DNA from: JBGRQA01 sp041725895
GTDB taxonomy: Bacteria; Bacteroidota; Bacteroidia; Bacteroidales; Marinifilaceae
Assembly (NCBI GenBank): GCA_041725895.1
Contig: JBGRQA010000021.1
Span: 1-64,000 of the forward strand
Length of the DNA stretch: 64,000 nt
Direction: 5' to 3'
Positions 9,051 through 18,381 of this stretch are shown here, one piece after another; the first letter of the stretch is position 1, and every line of letters starts with the position of its first letter. The position numbers and the translations under genes were made by a program. A model generated the notes under the pieces. That model worked only from the letters and a program-made list of their open reading frames with translations, did not search any database and was not told where the DNA came from.

Positions 9051-9426
9051 CTGTTTATAATTTTCTTGTTAAGGTCAGATGGAACTTACCAGTCGCAAAT
9101 AATCATTTTCGTGTGTGAAATAATTATTTACGCATGGACTTTTCATCTGAAGTAAGATTGTCTTGTGGTCTGATTTATAGTAGTAGAGCTAAAAGTTACG
9201 AATTTTTAATGGGGAAAGAAAGATTAGCTGAAGCCCTGTTTGATTCTATAATTTTGAAGATGTTGAATAAATGGTGGGGAAAGGGAGATTCATGAATTCT
9301 ATCGTTTATCTTTGGGAAAAACTTAAGTGAATTACTAAAAAGTGAAGACCTTTGTTTCTGCTTGAAAATAATATATTTTTAAATAGGATAACGGAAGGTT
9401 TTGTCTATCTGTTGAATTACAAATTT
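9051..9426. other. Divergent intergenic region, kinase / peptidase
   Basis: Holds the promoters for both neighbours, but no element matches the consensus well enough to place. An in-frame TTG at 9352 would extend the peptidase by 25 residues in front of its lipoprotein signal and is unlikely to be used. Confidence 0.4.
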
Positions 9427-11088
9427 ATGACTATGAGATCTCAAATAATTACGAAGTGCCTTTGGGGTATTTCGATTTTTCTGGTTGTTTCCTGCACTTC
9501 TCCCGAAAAACAATTGCAGAAAGCTGAATCTGTAATCTCGGTTGAGAAAATGGCCGAATACATTAAAACATTAGCTTCTGATGAATTCCAGGGCCGAAAG
9601 CCTTTCTCGGAAGGGGAGGAAAAGACGATTGATTATATTGCCGGCGTATATAAGGAAATAGGTTTGGAGCCCATTAAGGGAGATAGCTATTTTCAGGAGG
9701 TTCCCCTGGTTGAGGTTACCGTAAATGTTCCGGAAGGCATGAAGGTGGAATCGAAGAAAGGTTCAAAAGAATTAAAATACAGGGATGATTTTGTGGTTTT
9801 CTCGCGTCGAATTCAGAAGAATATTGAGGTGAAGAAATCTGAAATGGTTTTTGCCGGATACGGAATTGTAGCGCCTGAATATGGGTGGAACGATTATGAA
9901 GGGCTTGATGTAAAGGGCAAAACCGTTGTTGTGATGGTGAATGATCCGGGGTTTGGAACCAGTGACAAAAGCTTTTTTAAGGGGAATGAAATGACCTACT
10001 ATGGCCGTTGGACCTATAAGTATGAAGAAGCTGCCCGTCAGGGTGCGGCAGGATTGCTCATTGTTCATCAAACCAAGCCTGCAGGTTACCCCTGGTCGGT
10101 GGTGTTGAATTCGGCTTCGGTTCCCAAGTTGTATCAACAGCCGGATGATGGCTACCAATCGCGTTGTGCAATAGAGGGCTGGCTTACCTGGAATGCTACG
10201 CGCCAGCTTTTTGCCGATGCCGGGAAAAATTTGGAAGATGAGATCCAATCAGCAAGGAAGAAAGACTTTAAAGGGTATAGTCTGAATGCAAAGCTCTCTA
10301 TTGGCATTCATAATTCTGCTCGATTTGATAAAACCAACAATGTGCTGGGGGTATTGAAAGGAACCGATTTGGCCGATGAGTACATTTTCTATTCGGCTCA
10401 CTGGGATCATTTGGGAATTGGTCCTAAGATGAAGGGAGATTCCATCTATAACGGAGCTGTGGATAACGGAACCTCTCTGGCCTGGATGTTTGAAATTGCC
10501 CGTGCTTTTAAAGCTATGCCTCAAAAACCACGTCGTTCTATCGTATTTATGGCTCCTTCGGCTGAGGAATCGGGATTGAATGGTTCGGGGTACTACGTGG
10601 ACCATCCCATTTTCCCATTGAATAAAACTGTTGCCAATATCAACAACGACTTGATGTTGCCTTACGGAAGAATGAAAGATGTGATGATTACCGGTTACGG
10701 ACAGTCGGAATTGGAGGAGTATGCAAAAGAGGCGGCGGATGCGCAGGGACGATACATCCTGGCCGATCCGAACCCTCATACGGGAATGTATTACCGCGCT
10801 GATCATTTCAGTTTTGCACGGGTAGGGGTTCCAGCCCTTTTTGCCCGTGGGAATAACGATCACATCGAAAAAGGCAAGGAATATATGTCGGAGCGGGAAC
10901 GCAACTGGTTGGCCAATCATTATCACAAGCCTTTTGACGAGTACGAGGAGTGGTGGGATTTGACCGGAGTGGCCGAGGATGCACAATTGCTTTTCCGTGT
11001 GGGCTGGAAACTTGCTAACGAGGAGACCTTTCCCAACTGGAAGAAGGGATCGGAGTTTAAGGCACGACGAGATGCATATATGAAATAA
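9427..11088 (+). CDS. M28 family metallopeptidase, lipoprotein
   Basis: A 553-residue zinc exopeptidase of the M28 family. The ATG chosen gives a lipoprotein signal with lipobox VVSC, which a longer start would spoil. A protease-associated (PA) domain insert is visible around residues 120-240 ('VFAGYGIVAPEYGWNDYEGLDVKGK'). Metal-site signatures are in order: 'SAHWDHLG', 'NGAVDNGTS', 'APSAEESG' with the catalytic Glu pair, 'INND' and a late 'RADHFSF'. It would cleave N-terminal residues from peptides at the cell envelope, which fits an amino-acid-fermenting organism. A terminator shared with the opposite strand follows. Confidence 0.92.
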   Translation: MTMRSQIITKCLWGISIFLVVSCTSPEKQLQKAESVISVEKMAEYIKTLASDEFQGRKPFSEGEEKTIDYIAGVYKEIGLEPIKGDSYFQEVPLVEVTVNVPEGMKVESKKGSKELKYRDDFVVFSRRIQKNIEVKKSEMVFAGYGIVAPEYGWNDYEGLDVKGKTVVVMVNDPGFGTSDKSFFKGNEMTYYGRWTYKYEEAARQGAAGLLIVHQTKPAGYPWSVVLNSASVPKLYQQPDDGYQSRCAIEGWLTWNATRQLFADAGKNLEDEIQSARKKDFKGYSLNAKLSIGIHNSARFDKTNNVLGVLKGTDLADEYIFYSAHWDHLGIGPKMKGDSIYNGAVDNGTSLAWMFEIARAFKAMPQKPRRSIVFMAPSAEESGLNGSGYYVDHPIFPLNKTVANINNDLMLPYGRMKDVMITGYGQSELEEYAKEAADAQGRYILADPNPHTGMYYRADHFSFARVGVPALFARGNNDHIEKGKEYMSERERNWLANHYHKPFDEYEEWWDLTGVAEDAQLLFRVGWKLANEETFPNWKKGSEFKARRDAYMK

Positions 11089-11112
11089 GAGGATAGTATA
11101 AGAATTAAGAAA

Positions 11113-11136
11113 AGCGACCCCAGGGTCGCTTTTTTT
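11113..11136. terminator. Bidirectional Rho-independent terminator
   Basis: Stem AGCGACCC / GGGTCGCT (11113-11120, 11123-11130) with a 2-nt loop, T-run on the + side and A-run on the other side, between the convergent M28 and DUF2905 genes. Confidence 0.85.
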
Positions 11137-11353
11137 ATAATTTTCTGATCAGCCAGAGAATCAAATTGAGAACAATTGTAATGATTACTATGGTGGTTAA
11201 GGGAAAGTAGATTTGTACATTGCCTGATTTGAATTTAAAATCCCCGGGCAGATTGCCCAACCAATTTAATTTGTTGCCTGAAAAATAAAGAACAATACCG
11301 ATTACTAAAAGAAGGATACCAGCTCCTATTAAATATTTACCAATGTGTTGCAT
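11135..11353 (-). CDS. DUF2905 small membrane protein
   Basis: A 72-residue protein of the DUF2905 family, starting MQHIGKYLIGAGILLL. Two membrane helices are evident (residues about 5-25 and 48-68), linked by the family-typical segment 'LNWLGNLPGDFKFKSGNVQIYFP'. A start nine codons upstream is possible but would add a non-family N-terminus. It begins 20 bp after the Cache histidine kinase and probably shares its transcript. Function of the family is unknown. Confidence 0.88.
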   Translation of the reverse strand: MQHIGKYLIGAGILLLVIGIVLYFSGNKLNWLGNLPGDFKFKSGNVQIYFPLTTIVIITIVLNLILWLIRKL

Positions 11354-11373
11354 GTAGGTTGTTTTTCCTAAAA

Positions 11374-13797
11374 TTAGCAAATATTTTTGGTGTCGGTACT
11401 TCCGGTTGGGTAGGAATTGGAGTTGTTGTTGTTATTTATTGGCAATTTAATGTAGAAACAGCTGCCTACTCCCTTTTCACTTTCCGCCCATATTTCACCA
11501 CCGTTTTTTTCAATGAATTCCTTGCAGATCAGGAGACCTAATCCAGACCCTGTTTCGTGATGTGTACCCAGAGTATGGTGCTTTTTGTCAATTTTAAACA
11601 GGTTTTCCAGTACTTTGGAGCTCATGCCTACACCATTGTCTTTTATAGAGAGGATGATGTCTTTTCCATTACTGATTTGTTCTATTTGTACCTGTCCTTT
11701 TTCATTGGTGAATTTAATGGCATTGGAAACCAGGTTCCGAATTACGGTTAGAATCATATTCTGATCGGCAAAGACAAGACATGGGTGTTCAATTTTATTT
11801 TCGATAGTAATGTGTTTCTTTGCGGCTTGAGCACCCAAAAGCAATCTGCAGTTTTCTGCGGTTTCGTAGAGGGAATGTAACTGGGGAGAGTAATCTATTC
11901 GATCGGATTGCGACCGGGCCCATTCCAATAGGTTTTCCAGCAGAACCAAAGTGTTTTCTGCAGAACGGTGCATTTCCCGGATATAATCCTTTCGCAGCTC
12001 GTCACTTAGCTCATCGTATTCATCCTTTAGGAGAGCGGAAAAACCCAGGAGAGCATTAAAGGGATTTTTCAGATCGTGTGCAATGATGGAAAGAAACTTG
12101 TCTTTGGTTTGATTGGCCTCTTTCAATTGTTTTGCTGTGCGCTGGAGATTGTCCATGATTTCTTTTTGCTGTGTAATATCATAGCCTACTGCAATAATCA
12201 GCTCCTGAGTACTTCGGAAGCTTGTCCACACTTGCTGGTGATTCTTACCATTGGTTGTGGTCAAAGAATACTCCTGAAAATTCCTGTCGGGATTAAACAA
12301 GTTCTGTTCCAGGAGAGAAAAGGACTTTTCGTTACGGAAAAGGAGATGAATGGGGTTGTCTTTTTTAATAATATCTTCCTTGGTTGTGCCAAGTCGTTTT
12401 TCGCATTCCTTGTTCCATAGAATAATCTGTTTTTTTGCATTGAAACCACATATCATCATGGGGGCGATTTCAAAAAGATTTCGAAAGCGGTCTTCGCTGA
12501 TTTTCATCGCCTGAAGGGCTTCGTCTTTTTCTTCTACGGCCAGGTTGGCGGCTTCGGCCATTCTCCTGAATTCAAGAAATTGCAGCTTGTTAACATCAAT
12601 TTTTAGATTGTTCCGGATGGCTTCTTCCAGTAGTTGAATGAAGGTTTTGGAATTTCTTTTTGTTGAATTGGCAATTCTTTTGGTGACAATAAATATCAAA
12701 AAGTGGGTTATCAGAAGGATGACAAGCATCTGCAGTATTTTTTTGTTTACCCTCTTCTGAAGGGTCTCCCGCTGCTGGATGATATTGGCATCCATTTGAT
12801 TCATATTGTACCAGGCCCCCAGCATCCACTGCCATTCGGGGATTCCTTTTATAAAAGAGATTTTGGGCACAGGATTGGGATTGTTGGGTTCCATCCAATG
12901 ATAGGTAATGAAATCACCTTCTGGATTTTCCACAGCCTTTCTTTCTTCCTGAACCACTTTTACCCCGTTGGGATCGGTAATATCCCATATATTATCTCCC
13001 CGTTTGTATTTATCCGAACTAATGATAATTGCTTGTCCCTCATAAGTGTTTAGAAAGATGTAACCATCCTCCCCATACTGAACTTGCTGTATGTGCTTTA
13101 TGATCTGTTCCTGAAGGTCCTTTTCCACATCATCAAGGAATTCGCCTGAGCCAATGATAATATTGAGAGGAGCAAAGTATTTGACGAAAGTTATCGATTT
13201 CGTTGGGGTGTTTTCCGGTGAGTCCGGTCTGGACCAATGTCCTTCCACAAAACCTTCCTTTTGGATTTTTGCAACCTGGATTTGTTCCTGAACCACTAGT
13301 TTTTCTTTGGAGTCTCTCATAAACAGGTAATTGCTGCCTTCCTTTTCAGGGTACAAGGGATATAGCAACTCATCACCCCGGGTGTTCATAATGAAAAAAT
13401 GTCCCCTGTCGTTGTTGTAACGAATGGGGCGAAGCGCTTCTATGATTAAGGTGAGAATATTCTCACTGGACATTTTATCCCTGTTTTTCAGGTAAAGATT
13501 ATCGGCGATGTTATGTGCTTGGTGTACACGGTACTGAAGTTTTTCTTTTAAATCTGCCATCATGAACTTACGGGAAATATTGATGTATTCCACAATTTTT
13601 TCCGTTTCATGACGGACCAGTTGTTTTTGATCCTGAATGTATTCCTCTTTTTGTTTTTGGATGTCTTCTTCGAAATTTTGATATTCCGATAAGATCCAAA
13701 AGGCACTCAGAAGGACAATGGAGAGAGTAGTCAGGAAGGCAATTGGGTATTGAAAGCTTCCCGGTAGAGTACGTATTTGTGGTAGTTGTAGCTTCAT
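11374..13797 (-). CDS. Cache/PAS sensor histidine kinase
   Basis: An 807-residue kinase. An N-terminal membrane helix (about 18-38) and a second near 355-375 bracket a periplasmic region with two Cache-like modules, each showing the 'GYIFL(M)NTxG' style strand ('GHFFIMNTRGDELLYP' and 'GYIFLNTYEGQAII') and 'GSGEFLDDV' / 'GAWYNMNQMD' ends, the dCache_2 arrangement. A PAS domain (about 437-550), HisKA with 'IIAHDLKNPF' (His near 572) and HATPase ('NLVSNAIKFTN', 'DNGVGM', 'GSGLGLLICKEF') follow. The C-terminus ends in an Asn/Ser-rich tail. Cache domains commonly bind small carboxylates or amino acids. It lies between hydE and DUF2905 on the same strand, so it could be co-expressed with hydE. Confidence 0.92.
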   Translation of the reverse strand: MKLQLPQIRTLPGSFQYPIAFLTTLSIVLLSAFWILSEYQNFEEDIQKQKEEYIQDQKQLVRHETEKIVEYINISRKFMMADLKEKLQYRVHQAHNIADNLYLKNRDKMSSENILTLIIEALRPIRYNNDRGHFFIMNTRGDELLYPLYPEKEGSNYLFMRDSKEKLVVQEQIQVAKIQKEGFVEGHWSRPDSPENTPTKSITFVKYFAPLNIIIGSGEFLDDVEKDLQEQIIKHIQQVQYGEDGYIFLNTYEGQAIIISSDKYKRGDNIWDITDPNGVKVVQEERKAVENPEGDFITYHWMEPNNPNPVPKISFIKGIPEWQWMLGAWYNMNQMDANIIQQRETLQKRVNKKILQMLVILLITHFLIFIVTKRIANSTKRNSKTFIQLLEEAIRNNLKIDVNKLQFLEFRRMAEAANLAVEEKDEALQAMKISEDRFRNLFEIAPMMICGFNAKKQIILWNKECEKRLGTTKEDIIKKDNPIHLLFRNEKSFSLLEQNLFNPDRNFQEYSLTTTNGKNHQQVWTSFRSTQELIIAVGYDITQQKEIMDNLQRTAKQLKEANQTKDKFLSIIAHDLKNPFNALLGFSALLKDEYDELSDELRKDYIREMHRSAENTLVLLENLLEWARSQSDRIDYSPQLHSLYETAENCRLLLGAQAAKKHITIENKIEHPCLVFADQNMILTVIRNLVSNAIKFTNEKGQVQIEQISNGKDIILSIKDNGVGMSSKVLENLFKIDKKHHTLGTHHETGSGLGLLICKEFIEKNGGEIWAESEKGVGSCFYIKLPINNNNNSNSYPTGSTDTKNIC

Positions 13798-13949
13798 GCA
13801 AAGTGTGGTTTGGTTTTCTTTGGGCTTTTAATATTACATAAACACCCTATTCCAATTCTTTGGTAAGAAGAGTTGGAAAAAGGACGAGAATTTCCTCCAA
13901 TGGGAGTTGTGTGGTTTTGGTGGGGTTTACGTAATGTTGGGGGAAGTGT

Positions 13950-15047
13950 TTAATTTTTTTGATTAGTGGTGCGTTTTTTGAAATGTTTGGAGTCTCCCCA
14001 TTTACCAAATCCAATTTCCCCATCGGCTAAATGGATACGTGCTTCCAAACAATTGGTACAATCATCTGCTCCTTCGTCGATGCATGGTTTGTTTTGGTAA
14101 AGCAGATAGTTGGCTCTTTCGGAGGTGGGAGTAATGTTGGGCATGATGATATTGGCTCCGATTTTTAGTGCTTTTTCGCGACCCAGTTTATCGATTGCCT
14201 GGAGTGCTGTAGCGGCGGCAATATTGATGTCCTTCATAAGAATTCGCAGAACAGCAATCATCCTAAGTGTAAGTTGGAATCGTTCCTCAAGCGGTTGCAG
14301 GCTATGTCTGTGTTCGTAGAGAGGAGTTTCCGTATGTTCTATATAGGGGCCCATACCTACCATATCGATATCAAACTCTTTCATGAACAACAAATCGTTG
14401 GCCAGGTCTTCCATAGTTTGGAAAGGGAGACCAATCATCACGCCTGTTCCGGTTTGGTAACCGATGTCCTGTAGCATTTTAAGACAAGACATACGTGTTT
14501 CAAAATCGTGTTTGCTGTTATTGGGGTGAATTTTGTGGTAGAGCTCCTTATTGCTTGATTCGATGCGTAAAAGATAGCGATGAGCTCCACTGTCGAACCA
14601 CCGCTGGTAAGTTTCTCTGCTTTGTTCTCCCAGGGAAAGGGTGATACCCAGTTCGTTGTTGCTGAGTTGCTTTATTTCTTTTAATAGCTTGTCAATTCGA
14701 TTTACAAAAGCAGTATCGTCTCGTTCTCCTGCCTGAAGTACGAGAGAGCCATAGTTGTGTTCCCAGGCAAAGCGAGCGGCTTCCAGTATGTGTTTGTCCT
14801 CAATATCGTATCGGTCTACCTTGATGTTGTTGGCCCGAATGCCACAATAGAGACAATCCTTTTTGCAGATGTTTGAAAATTCGATCAAACCACGAAAGTA
14901 AACCTCTTTGCCGATGTATTTGTTTTTAACTGCAGCGGCCCGAGCAAATAGTGCTTTCTCTTCTTCTCCCTTTAACGAAAGTAAATGAATAATCTCCTCT
15001 TTTGAAAAACTATCCTTTTGCAAAAGCTCTTTAGTTGTAAAACTCAT
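13950..15047 (-). CDS. hydE: [FeFe] hydrogenase H-cluster maturase HydE (radical SAM)
   Basis: A 365-residue radical SAM protein that helps build the dithiomethylamine bridge of the H-cluster, acting on the HydG product. The cluster motif is CKKDCLYC (CX3CX2C, about residues 61-68) in the context 'LIEFSNICKKDCLYCGIR', typical of HydE. The C-terminal 'CIDEGADDCTNC' has CX7CX2C spacing, the auxiliary cluster site seen in only part of the HydE family. Length is normal. It is separated from hydG by about 10 kb and reads the other way, so the maturases do not share an operon; hydF is absent from the window. Confidence 0.96.
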   Translation of the reverse strand: MSFTTKELLQKDSFSKEEIIHLLSLKGEEEKALFARAAAVKNKYIGKEVYFRGLIEFSNICKKDCLYCGIRANNIKVDRYDIEDKHILEAARFAWEHNYGSLVLQAGERDDTAFVNRIDKLLKEIKQLSNNELGITLSLGEQSRETYQRWFDSGAHRYLLRIESSNKELYHKIHPNNSKHDFETRMSCLKMLQDIGYQTGTGVMIGLPFQTMEDLANDLLFMKEFDIDMVGMGPYIEHTETPLYEHRHSLQPLEERFQLTLRMIAVLRILMKDINIAAATALQAIDKLGREKALKIGANIIMPNITPTSERANYLLYQNKPCIDEGADDCTNCLEARIHLADGEIGFGKWGDSKHFKKRTTNQKN

Positions 15048-15281
15048 GGTTTGATTGCTATTGGTTTTCTGTGGCTAAAATAGTTATAAAATTGATATTT
15101 GATTTCAACCTCCGTAGGAAATTTGGATAAAGGAAGTTTTTTGTCTGAAATGAAGTGATGATTCGAAAACGATTGAAATTATTCAGATTTGGAAAAAATC
15201 TAAATAACAAATTTGCGGTAAAATCTGTCTTTTTGCTTACAAATCATTGTCTTTAGGCCTTTTTTATGAATACTTTTTAAG

Positions 15282-15289
15282 TATATTTG
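15282..15289 (+). promoter_or_regulatory. Putative -7 box for the acyl-CoA synthetase
   Basis: TATATTTG matches the Bacteroidota -7 consensus exactly, 34 bp before the ATG; the -33 region is T-rich (TTTTTT) without a clean TTTG. Confidence 0.5.
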
Positions 15290-15323
15290 CCCCTAAAGTT
15301 GAAAATTTACAAAAATTTCAGTC

Positions 15324-17381
15324 ATGATAAATGAACAGCTTCTTAACCCCAAAAGCATTGTCGTAGTTGGGGGATCTGATGATATTCAAAAGCCGGGTGG
15401 TAAGGTATTGAAAAATCTTATCGATGGTAATTTTAAGGGTGATCTATATGTTGCCAATCCTAAAATGGATGAGGTGCAGGGAATTCCATCCTTTAAAAAT
15501 CCTGCTGATCTACCCCAGGTAGATTTGGCCATTTTAGCCATTGCAGCTAAATATTGCCCTGCTACCATAGAGATGTTGGCTAAGGAAAAGCAAACCCGTG
15601 CCTTTATCATTCTTTCCGCTGGATTTAGCGAGGAGAACGAGGAAGGTGCTAAGTTGGAGCAGCAAATTGTTGATACCGTTAATTCGGTAGGTGGTGCCTT
15701 GATTGGCCCCAATTGTGTAGGTGTGTTAAACCCAAATTACAATGGAGTGTTTACTACTCCAATTCCAGCACTTGATCCTAAGGGATGTGATTTTATTTCC
15801 GGTTCCGGAGCTACTGCTGTATTTATCATGGAATCAGGCGTGCCTAAAGGTTTGTCATTTTCCAGTGTATACTCGGTAGGAAACTCAGCTCAAATGGGGG
15901 TGGAAGAGATTCTAAAGTACATGGATGAGTCTTTCGATCCTGAGACCAGTTCGAAAGTGAAACTGTTGTATGTTGAAAATATTGATAAGCCTGAGATGTT
16001 GCTGAAGCATGCTTCATCCCTTATTCGCAAAGGGTGTAAGATTGCGGCAATTAAATCAGGAGGTTCAGAGGCGGGTAGCCGTGCCGCATCTTCGCATACC
16101 GGTGCTCTGGCCAGTTCCGATGTAGCTGTTGATGCACTTTTCAAAAAGGCAGGTATTGTTCGATGCAACGGACGGGAAGAATTGGCCACTGTAGCTTCAA
16201 TTTTTATGCACCCTGAATTGCAGGGAAAAAATATTGCAATTATTACTCATGCCGGTGGACCAGCTGTAATGCTTACAGATGCACTGTCAAACAACGGACT
16301 GGATGTGCCTCATATCGAGGGACCAAAAGCTGATGCTTTGCTGGAGAAGTTATTCCCCGGATCGTCGGTGGCCAATCCAATTGACTTTTTGGCAACCGGA
16401 ACTGCTGAGCAGTTAGGACACATCATTGATGCCTGCGAAAATGATTTTGATAACATTGATGCTATGGCAGTGATTTTCGGTAGTCCAGGACTGTTTGAGG
16501 TTTATGATGTGTACGATTTGTTGCACGAGAAGATGAAGACTTGTAAAAAGCCGATTTACCCCATCCTTCCTTCGGTGATTAATGTGAAGGACGAAATTGA
16601 GCACTTCCTGGCAAAAGGACGTATCAACTTTCCTGATGAAGTGGTATTCGGAAATGCATTGGCGAAGGTACATCAAACTGCAAAGCCTCAGCCCGAGGGA
16701 ATTGAAATGCCGGATGTGAATGTGGCGAAAATCCGCGAGATTGTTGACAAGGCTGAAAATGGTTACCTGTCTCCTGAAAATATTCATGGACTGTTGGATG
16801 CAGCGGGTATTGAGCGTTCAAAAGAAGGTGTTGTAGATACTCTTGAGGCAGCCAAAGAATTGGCCAAGGAGATTGGTTATCCTATGGTAATGAAAGTGGT
16901 TGGTCCTGTTCATAAGTCTGATGTAGGTGGAGTTGTGCTAAATGTTATGGACGAGGAAACCGTTGAGAAGGAATTCAATCGCCTGATGAAGATCAAGGAT
17001 ACTTATGCCGTTCTGATGTGTTCGCAGCACGCCGGAACCGAAGTATTTATTGGTGCCAAGCGGGAAGATAAGTTCGGACATATGGTATTGTGCGGATTGG
17101 GTGGTATCTTTATCGAGGTATTTAAAGATGTGAAGGCAGGTCTTGCTCCAATTGCGAAGGAGGAAGCTCATGAAATGATTCAAGGACTAAAGTCCTACGG
17201 AATTATCAAAGGAGTGAGAGGTCAAGAGCCTGTAAACGAAGATAAAATGGCTGAAGCGGTAAGTCGTGTAGCAGCATTGGTTAAGGTGGCACCCGAGATT
17301 TTTGAGATGGATTTGAATCCATTGTTGGGCTCCAAAGATGCTGTGGTTGCGGTTGACGCTCGTATCCGTATCGAAAAATAA
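15324..17381 (+). CDS. ADP-forming acetate/acyl-CoA synthetase (fused alpha-beta)
   Basis: A 685-residue enzyme that converts acyl-CoA, ADP and phosphate to the acid, CoA and ATP, a substrate-level phosphorylation step of amino-acid fermenters. Domains in order: CoA-binding Rossmann domain ('SIVVVGGSDDIQKPGGKVL'), succinyl-CoA-ligase-like domains with the phospho-acceptor His258 in 'ASSHTGALASS', and a C-terminal ATP-grasp domain from about residue 470 ('GYPMVMKVVGPVHKSDVGGV', 'DLNPLL'). Having alpha and beta parts in one chain is the common bacterial form. A small membrane-protein gene follows 6 bp later, and the downstream 2-oxoacid oxidoreductase would supply its acyl-CoA. Confidence 0.95.
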   Translation: MINEQLLNPKSIVVVGGSDDIQKPGGKVLKNLIDGNFKGDLYVANPKMDEVQGIPSFKNPADLPQVDLAILAIAAKYCPATIEMLAKEKQTRAFIILSAGFSEENEEGAKLEQQIVDTVNSVGGALIGPNCVGVLNPNYNGVFTTPIPALDPKGCDFISGSGATAVFIMESGVPKGLSFSSVYSVGNSAQMGVEEILKYMDESFDPETSSKVKLLYVENIDKPEMLLKHASSLIRKGCKIAAIKSGGSEAGSRAASSHTGALASSDVAVDALFKKAGIVRCNGREELATVASIFMHPELQGKNIAIITHAGGPAVMLTDALSNNGLDVPHIEGPKADALLEKLFPGSSVANPIDFLATGTAEQLGHIIDACENDFDNIDAMAVIFGSPGLFEVYDVYDLLHEKMKTCKKPIYPILPSVINVKDEIEHFLAKGRINFPDEVVFGNALAKVHQTAKPQPEGIEMPDVNVAKIREIVDKAENGYLSPENIHGLLDAAGIERSKEGVVDTLEAAKELAKEIGYPMVMKVVGPVHKSDVGGVVLNVMDEETVEKEFNRLMKIKDTYAVLMCSQHAGTEVFIGAKREDKFGHMVLCGLGGIFIEVFKDVKAGLAPIAKEEAHEMIQGLKSYGIIKGVRGQEPVNEDKMAEAVSRVAALVKVAPEIFEMDLNPLLGSKDAVVAVDARIRIEK

Positions 17382-17387
17382 AGAACT

Positions 17388-17540
17388 ATGAGAAAATTTA
17401 AAGATTTGTCGGCGAATGAGAAGATGATGATCAGCTTTGTGATCGTATTAATTTTGGGCATTGCCCTGAATTGGGGGCGGGTCGTCGATGGCTTTAAAAA
17501 AGGACTAAAGCCCTACATGGAACAATCCGTGCAGGAATAG
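17388..17540 (+). CDS. Small single-helix membrane protein (50 aa)
   Basis: A 50-residue frame, MRKFKDLSANEKMMISFVIV..., ending ..PYMEQSVQE. It starts 6 bp after the acyl-CoA synthetase stop and is closed by a terminator, so it is probably translated from the same mRNA. Residues 14-31 form one hydrophobic helix (MISFVIVLILGIALNWGR); the N-terminus is basic and the C-terminus amphipathic. No family recognised. The tight spacing and terminator placement argue it is real. Confidence 0.65.
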   Translation: MRKFKDLSANEKMMISFVIVLILGIALNWGRVVDGFKKGLKPYMEQSVQE

Positions 17541-17559
17541 TTTCGATTGCTTTACTGAG

Positions 17560-17591
17560 ATAGCATGAGCTTTATTGCTCATGCTATTTTT
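17560..17591 (+). terminator. Rho-independent terminator after the acyl-CoA synthetase operon
   Basis: Perfect 11-bp stem ATAGCATGAGC / GCTCATGCTAT (17560-17570, 17577-17587), 6-nt loop, then TTTT. Confidence 0.9.
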
Positions 17592-17630
17592 CAATGGAGC
17601 CAGTTGTATAATTTAATTAGTTAAATAAGA

Positions 17631-18323
17631 ATGAAGAAGCAGGATTTACTTTTTATAGCTTGTGTTGTGCTTTGCTTTTTGCCCTTTTTTGTTTCGGATG
17701 CTGTTTTTGAAGCCTACGACGGATTCAATAAGGCGCACGGAATGGTCACCAGTTTTGTGAAATTTGCAATACTGGCTACTCTGGGTGAAGTTATTGGCCT
17801 TCGAATTAAATCGGGCACCTACTATAAACCTGGATTTGGAGTATTGCCCCGTGCCATTGTATGGGGATTTTTGGGGTTGACCATCAAGATGTCTTTCGTG
17901 ATTTTTGCAAAGGGAACACCTGTTTTCCTATCCTACCTGGGGATGGAAGGAGCCATGGGGGCCATGAAGGGAGAATTGAATGGAGTGAAAATATTGGTTG
18001 CTTTTTCCATTAGTGCTGCCATGAACCTGATTTATGCCCCTATAATGATGACCTTGCATAAGATTACAGATACTCATATTGTTGATAATGGTGGTACTGT
18101 GGCCGGTATGTTGCGTCCCATTGAATTCGGAAATATTATGAAGCGATTGGATTGGGGAGTGCAGTGGAATTTTGTTTTTAAGAAAACCATTCCTTTCTTT
18201 TGGATTCCTGCTCATACCATTACTTTCCTGCTGCCCGTTGAATACCAGGTATTGTTTGCAGCATTGTTAGGAATCGTATTGGGAGTATTACTTGCCGTGG
18301 CTAGTTTGAAAAGTGCTAAATAG
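17631..18323 (+). CDS. Mpv17/PMP22-like membrane protein
   Basis: A 230-residue integral membrane protein with about six hydrophobic segments. The strongest family hint is the C-terminal 'DWGVQWNFVFKKTIPFFW', which resembles the W-x-x-Q-x-x-NF-x-x-VP signature of Mpv17/PMP22 proteins; bacterial homologues exist in Bacteroidota. Eukaryotic members are small channel-like proteins of peroxisomes and mitochondria; the bacterial role is unknown. It sits between two fermentation genes but has separate terminators on both sides of its unit, so a functional link is only positional. Confidence 0.55.
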   Translation: MKKQDLLFIACVVLCFLPFFVSDAVFEAYDGFNKAHGMVTSFVKFAILATLGEVIGLRIKSGTYYKPGFGVLPRAIVWGFLGLTIKMSFVIFAKGTPVFLSYLGMEGAMGAMKGELNGVKILVAFSISAAMNLIYAPIMMTLHKITDTHIVDNGGTVAGMLRPIEFGNIMKRLDWGVQWNFVFKKTIPFFWIPAHTITFLLPVEYQVLFAALLGIVLGVLLAVASLKSAK

Positions 18324-18334
18324 TTTTATCTTTG
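18305..18334 (+). promoter_or_regulatory. Bacteroidota-type promoter for the flavodoxin
   Basis: TTTG at 18305-18308 and TATCTTTG at 18327-18334, separated by 18 bp, fit the TTTG-N18-TAnnTTTG consensus. The -33 element lies inside the end of the preceding gene. Confidence 0.65.
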
Positions 18335-18381
18335 TATAAGCATAAAACTAATACTGTATTAACCCAATAACGATATGCCCT

